A stretch of 64,000 nt of DNA from Streptomyces sp. NBC_01451. GTDB taxonomy: Bacteria; Actinomycetota; Actinomycetes; Streptomycetales; Streptomycetaceae. The notes beneath the pieces were generated by a model, which had not been told where the DNA came from, searched no databases, and saw nothing but the letters and a program-made list of their open reading frames with translations. A program made the position numbers and the translations under genes. The stretch is taken from assembly GCF_036227485.1 (NCBI RefSeq), contig NZ_CP109479.1, forward strand, positions 6,820,001 through 6,884,000, in the 5' to 3' direction. Below are positions 25,637 through 32,338 of the stretch, piece by piece (the first letter of the stretch is position 1; every line of letters begins with the position of its first letter).

Positions 25637-25696
25637 AAAAACCGCTTCGAAGCGGGCGCGGTGCACCTGCCGGACCATAACAGGTGCAGCCGCTTC
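25637..25696 (-). terminator. Terminator behind fxsA
   Basis: Read on the minus strand, GAAGCGG and GCACCTG arms pair with CAGGTGC and CCGCTTC, giving nested 7-bp stems, and a second palindrome CCGCTTCGAAGCGG runs into TTTTT. It lies 15 bp after the fxsA stop. This should end or reduce transcription between fxsA and fxsB, leaving an abundant short precursor message. Confidence 0.7.
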
Positions 25697-25710
25697 TGAA
25701 AGGGGTAATT

Positions 25711-25890
25711 CTACAATGCGGAGTCGAAGGTGATCGGCTTCACGGAACGCCTGCCCGAGGTGTCTGTCAATCGGCCGGTGGACCTCATGGCAGTGCCTTC
25801 GCGGGTGTTGATCGCGGCCAGCGGAGTGAGCCGCCGGCGGGAGGTCCGGGTAGCGGCGGATCCGCGTTCCGTGGTCGTCGATGGGTTCAT
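25711..25890 (-). CDS. fxsA: FxsA: FxSxx-COOH RiPP precursor peptide
   Basis: 59 residues, Ser/Thr/Arg-rich, ending in the free carboxy-terminal motif FDSAL, which matches FxSxx-COOH exactly. An upstream PLAAINT segment (near residue 23) may be the leader recognition part. The ATG at 25890 has GGAAACGAGAG upstream; a longer in-frame start at 25917 is less likely. Known chemistry of the family predicts a three-residue cyclophane joining the Phe ring to the Ser beta-carbon, made by FxsB. The gene reads away from the DUF4231 gene and is followed by its own terminator. Whether the peptide is cleaved, secreted or kept inside is not visible; there is no signal peptide. Confidence 0.85.
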   Translation of the reverse strand: MNPSTTTERGSAATRTSRRRLTPLAAINTREGTAMRSTGRLTDTSGRRSVKPITFDSAL

Positions 25891-26044
25891 CTGTCTCTCG
25901 TTTCCTGTCGCAGGCACCAGTATGTCCCCGGGCCCATGGGGAGTTGCGGGGACAGTCTGGTTTTGACGCGGACGATACCGGAGGCCGACCCCGGGGATGG
26001 ACCCTGCCTGTTCGACTTCATACTCTGGTGACGGAAAGTGGGCA

Positions 26045-26980
26045 ATGATCGCGGGGGTGAGTCAATTGCGTGCCAGGACTCCGGGGCCCAGTGTCACGCT
26101 GAGTGACGGCGATCTTCCGCCGCTCTTCGTGGTAAGTGATCGGCGGGCGCTGAGCCGTCAGAGTGAGTCCTTCTACGCGGTGCGTACGCAATTGCTGCTT
26201 CTGCTAGCGGCGACGGCGATGGCGATGCTGGCGGAACGCTTCGACAGTCATATTCCAGCGGCATTGGCGGCAGTGCTTTACGCGTTCACGATAGCCATCG
26301 GCCTCCACACCGCCCGCCGCCGGGCCCGCGCCCAGTGGCGGGCGCACCGTGACGTGGCCGAGCTGCTCAAGTCGCTGGCCTGGCAGTACATGGTGCACGG
26401 GGGCCCGTTCCACTCCCGGGTTGCCGACCCCGACGGGCTGTTCGCGGAACGGCTGGAGGAGCGGCTGCGGGAACTCAGGCGGGTGGGGTGGGAGGACTCC
26501 CGCAACGGGACCCATACCCGTGGTGCCGGACAGATCACCCCGGTCATGCGGGCCGTGCGCGCCAAGCCCTTCGCCGCCCGCCGGGACATCTATCTCCGTG
26601 ACCGGCTGCTGGAACAGTTCGTGTGGTACAAGAATCGCGCCGCACAGTCGCATCGCGCCTCCGTGCGCTGGTCCTCGGTCACCGCCGCCCTGACGCTGCT
26701 AGCCCTCTTGGCCGCCGTTCTCAGGGCCCTCGGTATGATCGGCAGTTGGGATCTCACCGGGCTGCTCAGTGCCGGCGCGGCGGCAGGGGTCGCCTGGCAG
26801 GAGGTGCGGCGGCACAGGCCGTTGACATACGCGCACTCCCACATCGAACAGGATCTGGAGACGCTACGCGTCACGATGTCCAGGACGGTGACGGAGGCAG
26901 TGTGGGCGGAGGCGGTTGCCGAGGCCGAACGGATCGTGTCGCCGCAGCACACCGACTGGCTGGTGCGGTTCGGAGGGTGA
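26045..26980 (+). CDS. DUF4231 (SLATT-type) two-TM protein
   Basis: 311 residues. Two hydrophobic helical regions (about residues 45-85 and 215-250) flank a cytoplasmic helical domain of Arg/Glu-rich character. The last segment carries THIEQDLETLR-like and WAEAVAEAERI helices, as in DUF4231. That family belongs to the SLATT group, predicted membrane effectors that associate with nucleotide-sensing SLOG or SMODS proteins. I chose ATG 26045 for its GGAAAG ribosome site. It is divergent from fxsA with a 155-bp shared promoter region and convergent with a SLOG gene. A link with either is inference; the SLATT-SLOG pairing is a known theme. Confidence 0.8.
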   Translation: MIAGVSQLRARTPGPSVTLSDGDLPPLFVVSDRRALSRQSESFYAVRTQLLLLLAATAMAMLAERFDSHIPAALAAVLYAFTIAIGLHTARRRARAQWRAHRDVAELLKSLAWQYMVHGGPFHSRVADPDGLFAERLEERLRELRRVGWEDSRNGTHTRGAGQITPVMRAVRAKPFAARRDIYLRDRLLEQFVWYKNRAAQSHRASVRWSSVTAALTLLALLAAVLRALGMIGSWDLTGLLSAGAAAGVAWQEVRRHRPLTYAHSHIEQDLETLRVTMSRTVTEAVWAEAVAEAERIVSPQHTDWLVRFGG

Positions 26981-27162
26981 GGCTGAACACTCAACTGTCA
27001 CTCAGGGAGCGCAAGTCCGTCGATGCAGCAACCTCCACGGCCCAGGTGGCGACAGGCGGGCGTCGGAAACGGAAGTGTGAACTCCCGCACGAGAGTGATG
27101 ACCTGCGCAAGACCACCTGGTGAACCCTGCCGACAGCACCTGTCTGACCGGGGCGCTTCAGG

Positions 27163-27777
27163 TCAGATACGCAGCACCCCCGGCCGCCACAGCACCGTCA
27201 CCGGTACGCCCCTGCGCCGGGCGTACGCCACCACGTCCCCGGTGCCTCCGAGCCCCCGCGCGGGCTGCCCGTCCCATACCGCGATCAGTCGGTCGGCGTG
27301 GTCGACGATCCAGCGGCCCGCCGCGAAATAGGCCTCCTCGTGCGTCGCCTCCTCGGGCAGATTCACCTGCGTACGGCAGGAGTTGAGGAGGCGTCGGTAC
27401 GCGGCCCGGGTGTCGGCGTCGCCGAGGTGGGCCTCGTAGTCCATGCCGGGAATCACGGCCGTGACCGCGATGCCGCAGTCCAGGGCCATGTCGGCGAACA
27501 ACTGGTCGGCCCCGGCCGCGAGGCTGCTCAGGGCCTCGATCTCCTCGTCTCCCTGGAACTGCCGGCGGATGCCCGTGCGGACGAACGGCAGCACGGCGCC
27601 TGGGATCGAACGGTGTCCGGTCACCCCGATGCGCGTGCGCACACGCGCCACGACGCGCATGCCCGTACCGGTGGCCATACCAGTGGCCGTGCCGGTGTCC
27701 GTGCCCGTCCGGATGTCCATGTTCATGCCGATGCCCATGCCGACGCGAGTCCCGTTACGGGTGTCGATGTCAGTCAC
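27163..27777 (-). CDS. SLOG-family (Rossmann-like nucleotide-sensor) protein
   Basis: 204 residues. Signature segments are GVTGHRSI, LAAGADQLFADMAL, ADRLIAVWDGQPARGLGGTGDVV and a final VTVLW strand, the pattern of DprA-like SLOG domains that bind nucleotides or NAD-like ligands. The GTG at 27777 is well supported by GGAGGG 7 bp upstream. This makes the first 39 residues a Met/Thr/Gly/Asp-rich low-complexity stretch from a degenerate six-base repeat, an odd N-terminus for the family. An ATG at 27660 would remove it but has no ribosome site. It converges on the DUF4231 gene with 182 bp between. Confidence 0.75.
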   Translation of the reverse strand: MTDIDTRNGTRVGMGIGMNMDIRTGTDTGTATGMATGTGMRVVARVRTRIGVTGHRSIPGAVLPFVRTGIRRQFQGDEEIEALSSLAAGADQLFADMALDCGIAVTAVIPGMDYEAHLGDADTRAAYRRLLNSCRTQVNLPEEATHEEAYFAAGRWIVDHADRLIAVWDGQPARGLGGTGDVVAYARRRGVPVTVLWRPGVLRI

Positions 27778-27813
27778 TCGCTGTCCCTCCGCCGCCCACG
27801 GTCCGTGACCTCA

Positions 27814-29292
27814 CTACAGGGTGCCGTCTCCCAGCGGTGCCTGCCAGATCGCCGTCGTACCCGGACCTCCGCCCGTTGTGCCGCCGCCGCTGCCGCCATC
27901 GTCGTAGACCGTCAGCCGTACGCCCGACCGGCCGTCCGGCAGGACCGCCGTCGCGTCGACGGTGATCTCGACGCGGGTGACAGCGGGGCGGCGTACGGCG
28001 GTGGCGAGGGCGCGGCGAAGGGCGGTGAGGAGCTGAGCTGCCACCGCGGACGGGACGCGGTGCTCGACGGGGCCGGTGAACCGGACGGAGGGGCGGCGGC
28101 CGAGTACCGCCACCGCACCGGCGGCTTCCCGGAGTACCTTGCCGCGCAAGGTGGTTGGTGCGTCCGCCGGGGGCTGCTGGAGGGCGAAGATGGTCGTACG
28201 GACCTCCTGGACCGTGGCCTGGAGTTCGTCGACGGCGTGCTCAAGGATCTCGCACACCGTGTCGTCGCCCGCGGCCCGGCGCTGGGTGGACTCCAGCATC
28301 ATGCCGGTGGCGAACAGCCGTTGGACGACGAGATCGTGCAGGTCACGGGCGATCCGGTCGCGGTCCTCGTACACCGCCAGGCGGGCGCGACGCCGCCGGG
28401 CGTCGGCGAGGACGAGCGCGAGGGCGGCCTGCGAGGCGAACTGCGTCGCGAGAAGCCGTTCCACGTCGGTGTACGGGCGGTCACCGCGTCGGCGCGGCAG
28501 CGCGAGCGTGCCGATCAGCCGCCCCTCGGCCTGCAACGGCAGCAGCATGCTGGGCCCGAACCGGTGCCGTACCGGGGTCGTCATCCGTGGGTCCGTCGCC
28601 GAGTCGTCGACGAACACCGGTTCCCCGCCCAGGAGTTGGACGAGCACGGGACTTCCCGGGGCGATGGTGGTCCCGACGATGTCACCGGGGTCGTCCAGCG
28701 CGGAGGCGGTCACGATCTCCATACCGCCCGCGTCCGTCGGCTGCAGAATGACGCCCGCGGCGGCGTCGGCGAGGAGCCGGGCGCGGTGCGCGACGGTCAT
28801 CAGCGCGTCGTCGTCGGCCCCGCCGGTGAGCAGCGCGGTGGTGACGGCGGCGGCACCCTCGATCCAGCGCTCGCGCTGCCGTGCCGCCTCGTACAGCCGG
28901 GCGTTGCCGATCGCGATGCCGGCCTGCGCCGCCAGCACCTGAAGCAACTCCCTTTCCTCGTCGCCGAATCGGGTACCGTCCAGTTTCTCGGCGAGATACA
29001 GCCGCCCGAACTCCACGTCATCGACGAGGATCGGTACGTCGATGACGGTGACGCCCTCCCGTTCGGCGCGCCCCAGATCGGCCCTGCGGATCTCCACGAG
29101 GCCGTCGTGTCCGGGGTCGGCCATCCCGAATCCCGCGTACCGGGCACCGGTCAGTTCGGCCGCGCCGTCCACGATGTGCTGGAGCGTGGTGCGCAGTTCG
29201 AGATCGGTACCGATGCCGAGCACGGCTTCGAGACGGGGCGGCAGTGAAGGGGGAGGCGGGGGTGGGGGAGGTGGCGGCGCGTCGCCTGGCAT
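27814..29292 (-). CDS. GAF-domain histidine-kinase-like sensor with degenerate ATPase
   Basis: 492 residues: a poly-proline start, two GAF domains (about 25-140 and 155-305), a HisKA_3 phosphoacceptor segment RIARDLHDLVVQRLFATG (His near residue 325), and a C-terminal region where the ATPase should be. The dimer and His motif resemble the DevS/DosS group. In the ATPase part the N-box reads LTALRRALATAVRR, so the catalytic Glu and the Mg-binding Asn are missing, and the glycine lid is replaced by a Gly/Thr-rich run. The protein may bind ligands without autophosphorylating. No response regulator adjoins it. It lies 21 bp after mbl on the same strand. Confidence 0.8.
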   Translation of the reverse strand: MPGDAPPPPPPPPPPSLPPRLEAVLGIGTDLELRTTLQHIVDGAAELTGARYAGFGMADPGHDGLVEIRRADLGRAEREGVTVIDVPILVDDVEFGRLYLAEKLDGTRFGDEERELLQVLAAQAGIAIGNARLYEAARQRERWIEGAAAVTTALLTGGADDDALMTVAHRARLLADAAAGVILQPTDAGGMEIVTASALDDPGDIVGTTIAPGSPVLVQLLGGEPVFVDDSATDPRMTTPVRHRFGPSMLLPLQAEGRLIGTLALPRRRGDRPYTDVERLLATQFASQAALALVLADARRRRARLAVYEDRDRIARDLHDLVVQRLFATGMMLESTQRRAAGDDTVCEILEHAVDELQATVQEVRTTIFALQQPPADAPTTLRGKVLREAAGAVAVLGRRPSVRFTGPVEHRVPSAVAAQLLTALRRALATAVRRPAVTRVEITVDATAVLPDGRSGVRLTVYDDGGSGGGTTGGGPGTTAIWQAPLGDGTL

Positions 29293-29313
29293 GCGAGGGG
29301 AGATGCTGCCGGC

Positions 29314-30351
29314 TCAGGTGGCCAGCGGATCCAGCACCATCGGCTCGATCTTGCCCTCCAGCATGTAGCCGAGGCCCTGCACCGCGCACACGTCCGGCCG
29401 TTCGGCGATGTGCACCGGCATGCCCGTGGCCTGCCGCAGCATCTGGTCGAACCCGGGGAGCAGCGCGCTGCCGCCGACCATCATGATGCCGCGGTCGGCG
29501 AGGTCGGCCACCAGATCGGGCGGGCAGTCCCGCAGCACCTTGCCGATCCCGTCGAGTACGGCCGTCAGCGGCGTCTGGATGGCGTCGCGCACGGCGGCGG
29601 TGTCGACCTGGACGGAGCGGGCGAGGCCGGTGGCGACGTCCCGTCCGTGGATCTCCGTGGACTCCGGCCCGTGAGCGGTGAGCCCGTTGCCGGAGAGGGC
29701 GAGCTGCAGCGGACGTACCGACTGGCTGGGCAGCATCAGTTCGTGCTGGTGCCGCAGGTGCTGCACGATCGCGTGGTCCACGGCCTCGCCGCCGACCGGG
29801 ATCCGCTGGGCGGTCACGATCGAGCCGAGGGAGAGCACGGCGAGCTGGGTGGCGGCGGCGCCGCACACCATCACCATGGTCGCCTCGGGCCGTTCGACGG
29901 GCAGCCCGCACCCCACGGCGGCGGCGACGAGCGTGTCGACGAGCTCCACCCGCCGGGCGCCGAGCCCGACCAGTGTCTCGATGGTCGCGCGCTGCGCGAG
30001 CGGATCGGCGTCGTGCGGGGTGCAGGCGGCGGCCCGCAGGAAGGGCTTGCGGCGCAGGGTCCGCCGCACCTTGTCGCCGATCAGGTGCCGCAGCATGCGC
30101 TGCGCCATCTCGATGTCGACGACGGTTCCACCGGACACGGGCCGCACGACCCGGATGTAGTGGGGCGTACGTCCCGTCATCTTCTCGGCGAACTCCCCGA
30201 CCGCGATCAGCGCGCCGGTCTTGGTGTTCACGGCGGCGACGGACGGCTGGTCGACGACGAGCCCGGCACCCTTGACGTAGACCCGGGTTCGCGCGGCCCC
30301 GAGGTCGACGGCGAAATGGCAGCGGCGCATCTGTTCCAGATTGACGGTCAT
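29314..30351 (-). CDS. mbl: MreB-like actin homologue (Mbl)
   Basis: 345 residues of the MreB/Hsp70 actin fold: phosphate-1 motif FAVDLGAARTRVYV at the start, a connecting segment, phosphate-2 region MVMVCGAAATQLAVLSLG, and a C-terminal GIMMVGGSALLPGFDQML adenosine motif. MreB proteins form membrane-associated filaments that guide wall synthesis; in Streptomyces they act on aerial hyphae and spores. The position near the matB operon matches what I recall of the mbl locus of S. coelicolor (SCO2451, near matB SCO2444), so the symbol rests on fold plus recalled context. A GGGAGGA ribosome site supports ATG 30351. Confidence 0.8.
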   Translation of the reverse strand: MTVNLEQMRRCHFAVDLGAARTRVYVKGAGLVVDQPSVAAVNTKTGALIAVGEFAEKMTGRTPHYIRVVRPVSGGTVVDIEMAQRMLRHLIGDKVRRTLRRKPFLRAAACTPHDADPLAQRATIETLVGLGARRVELVDTLVAAAVGCGLPVERPEATMVMVCGAAATQLAVLSLGSIVTAQRIPVGGEAVDHAIVQHLRHQHELMLPSQSVRPLQLALSGNGLTAHGPESTEIHGRDVATGLARSVQVDTAAVRDAIQTPLTAVLDGIGKVLRDCPPDLVADLADRGIMMVGGSALLPGFDQMLRQATGMPVHIAERPDVCAVQGLGYMLEGKIEPMVLDPLAT

Positions 30352-30526
30352 GGCAGATCCTCCCGAGAGCGCAGACCGTACGGGCCACGCCGGTCGACGG
30401 GCCTCCACTGGCATCGTGCGGGGGGTGGGGGAGGGGGCGCCTGTTGTAGGGGGCCGGGCGGGGTGCCGCCGTATGGGTATTTTATCCTTTATGTCTGAAT
30501 TATGACCAAGGTCCTGAAGGGGACGG

Positions 30527-32338
30527 TCAAAGGTCCCGGGAGGACTGTGGGACGTCCCGGGAGAGCTGCGGGTGGCCCACGATGCCCCGCACCACCCCCA
30601 GCTCCACCAGATCCTGCGGCCGGATCCGGAGCTGATCCGCCGTCGCCTCCACCTCGGCCTCCGGACGCTTGAGGATCGCCGCCGCGAGCTCCGGGGCGAT
30701 GACGGAGAAGTAGCTGTCCGGCGTGGCCCACGTGTTGCCGGGGGCGGCGAGGGCCAGGGCGCCGCCCGAGCCGCCCTCGCCGATCAGCAGCGTGGTGACC
30801 GGTGTACGGGCTGCGGCGACGGCGACGAACAGGTCCGCGATCGCGGCGCCCGCACCCTGGCGCTCGGCGTCGGCGTCGTTGGCGGCACCCGGGGTGTCCA
30901 CCAGGGTCAGCACGGGGATGCCCAGCCGGTCCGCGAGGCGGATCAGCCGGGCGGCGGTGCGATAGCCGGCGGGGCGGGTGGCCGTGCCGAGCTGCGCCGC
31001 GTACGCGACGGTCCGCCCGTCCCCCGCACGCTCGCCGAACCCGCACGCCATCCCGGTGTCGGTGCCCCCGCAGCGGTCACCGCTGATCCCGGCACGCCGG
31101 GCGAAGTACGCGTCCAAGTAGGCCTCGGCGCGCGGACGTTGCGCTGACCGGGCGTGCTGGACGGCGTCCCAGCCGGTGGTGGGGAGGGATGCGATTCCGA
31201 GTGGCGGGGGTGGCGGGGGTGGCGAGGGCGGCGACGCCGGCGAGGGGGGTGACGGTTGCGACAGTGGCGGCGGTGGCGGAACGGCCTCCGTCGACCAGCC
31301 CTCGTCGGCACCGGCGGCAGTGGCAGGACCGGCAGGACCGGCAGGGCTGGGGGCATCCGCTCTGCCGGCGGTACCGGCGGTACCGACCGCATCGGCGCTC
31401 AGCAGGCGCAGCCACAGGGCCAGTGTCTCGCGGAGTGCCTCCGGGTGTACGACCGCGTCGGCCGCGCCCGCCGCCACCTGCGCCTCCGCCGTGTACGCCG
31501 CAGGGTCCGCGTCGGCCGGCCGGACCCGGGAACCCGCGAAGCCCACCTGGGCGCCGGGCAGCGCCAGTACGACATCGGCGCCCGCGCCAAGGGTCGCCCA
31601 GCCGCCACCGGTCGTCGGATCCCGGAGGACCGCGATCTGCGGCAGGCCCGCCTCGCGCGTGAGCGCCGACTGCCTCGCCACCCGCTGGAGCTGGGTCAGT
31701 GCGAGCATGCCCTCCTGCATTCGGCTGCCACCCGTCGCGACGAGCGGGACGACGGGCAGGCGGTGGGCGCGTGCGTACTCGTACGCCGACTCCAGTCGGT
31801 CCCCGGTGCGTTCGCCGAGCGAGCCGCCGAGGAAGCCGAACTCGAAGACGATCAGTACGGCAGGGGTGCCGTCGATGTACGCGGTGCCGCAGACGACGGA
31901 CTCCTCCTCGCCGGTACGGGCGGCGGCGCGGGCGCGCGCGGCATCGTAACCCTGCCAGGAGAGGGGGCCGTCGGGCTTCAACTCCCGCGTCGGGTAAGGA
32001 AGTTCACGGAAACTCTTGGGTGAGCCACTGCGGGAGCCGTCGTGTGAGCCGCCGTGGGAGTCGTCGACGAGCAGGGTGATGAGTTCGCGGGCGGAGTGGC
32101 GACCGGGGGTCTGCTTGGCCGGTGGGTCGGCCTGTCGGTCAGTGACCGGGTCGGCCACTGGGCCGGTCGGTGGTTCGGCCTCTCGGGCGGTGAGTGGCTG
32201 AGCCACTGGGCCAGCCGGTGGGTCGGCCTGTCGGTCACTGAGTGGCTCGGCCAGTGGGCCAGTGATTGGCTCGGCCACTGGGCCAGTCAGTGGGTCAGCC
32301 ACTGGGCCAGTGAGTGGATTGGCCTCTCGGTCAGTCAC
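30527..32338 (-). CDS. Fused carboxyltransferase (AccD/AccA-type), malonate locus
   Basis: 603 residues. An AccD-like half (about 80-310; IDGTPAVLIVFEFGFLGGSLGE, VATGGSRMQEG) is joined by a Pro/Ala/Ser linker (about 325-385) to an AccA-like half (about 390-600; LVDTPGA, EGGSGGALALA, PDSYFSVIAPE). Together these form both carboxyltransferase crotonase sites. The Cys4 zinc ribbon of typical AccD is absent; in its place residues 8-71 are eight octapeptide repeats of the type PLTGPVAD. The GTG start overlaps matB by 8 bp, so the two are coupled. It may move carboxyl groups to or from malonyl-CoA made by MatB; substrate not determined. Confidence 0.8.
   Translation of the reverse strand: MTDREANPLTGPVADPLTGPVAEPITGPLAEPLSDRQADPPAGPVAQPLTAREAEPPTGPVADPVTDRQADPPAKQTPGRHSARELITLLVDDSHGGSHDGSRSGSPKSFRELPYPTRELKPDGPLSWQGYDAARARAAARTGEEESVVCGTAYIDGTPAVLIVFEFGFLGGSLGERTGDRLESAYEYARAHRLPVVPLVATGGSRMQEGMLALTQLQRVARQSALTREAGLPQIAVLRDPTTGGGWATLGAGADVVLALPGAQVGFAGSRVRPADADPAAYTAEAQVAAGAADAVVHPEALRETLALWLRLLSADAVGTAGTAGRADAPSPAGPAGPATAAGADEGWSTEAVPPPPPLSQPSPPSPASPPSPPPPPPPLGIASLPTTGWDAVQHARSAQRPRAEAYLDAYFARRAGISGDRCGGTDTGMACGFGERAGDGRTVAYAAQLGTATRPAGYRTAARLIRLADRLGIPVLTLVDTPGAANDADAERQGAGAAIADLFVAVAAARTPVTTLLIGEGGSGGALALAAPGNTWATPDSYFSVIAPELAAAILKRPEAEVEATADQLRIRPQDLVELGVVRGIVGHPQLSRDVPQSSRDL
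32126..32317 (-). repeat. 24-bp coding repeat giving octapeptide repeats
   Basis: Eight in-frame 24-bp units encode PLTGPVAD, PLTGPVAE, PITGPLAE, PLSDRQAD, PPAGPVAQ, PLTAREAE, PPTGPVAD and PVTDRQAD. At the DNA level the units break down into octanucleotides such as GGCCACTG and GGCCAGTC. An octanucleotide read in three frames gives an 8-residue period, so the protein repeat looks like a captured DNA repeat. Confidence 0.8.

Noticed and set aside
25276..25680. A 134-codon plus-strand frame in the fxsA-fxsB gap
   Set aside because: It has no ribosome site or recognisable domain and crosses the fxsA terminator and the small minus-strand ORF.
24860..25710. A tRNA gene or integration site near the strong hairpin
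   Set aside because: No T-loop GGTTCNANTCC pattern or cloverleaf was found on either strand, and no integrase or flanking repeats are present.
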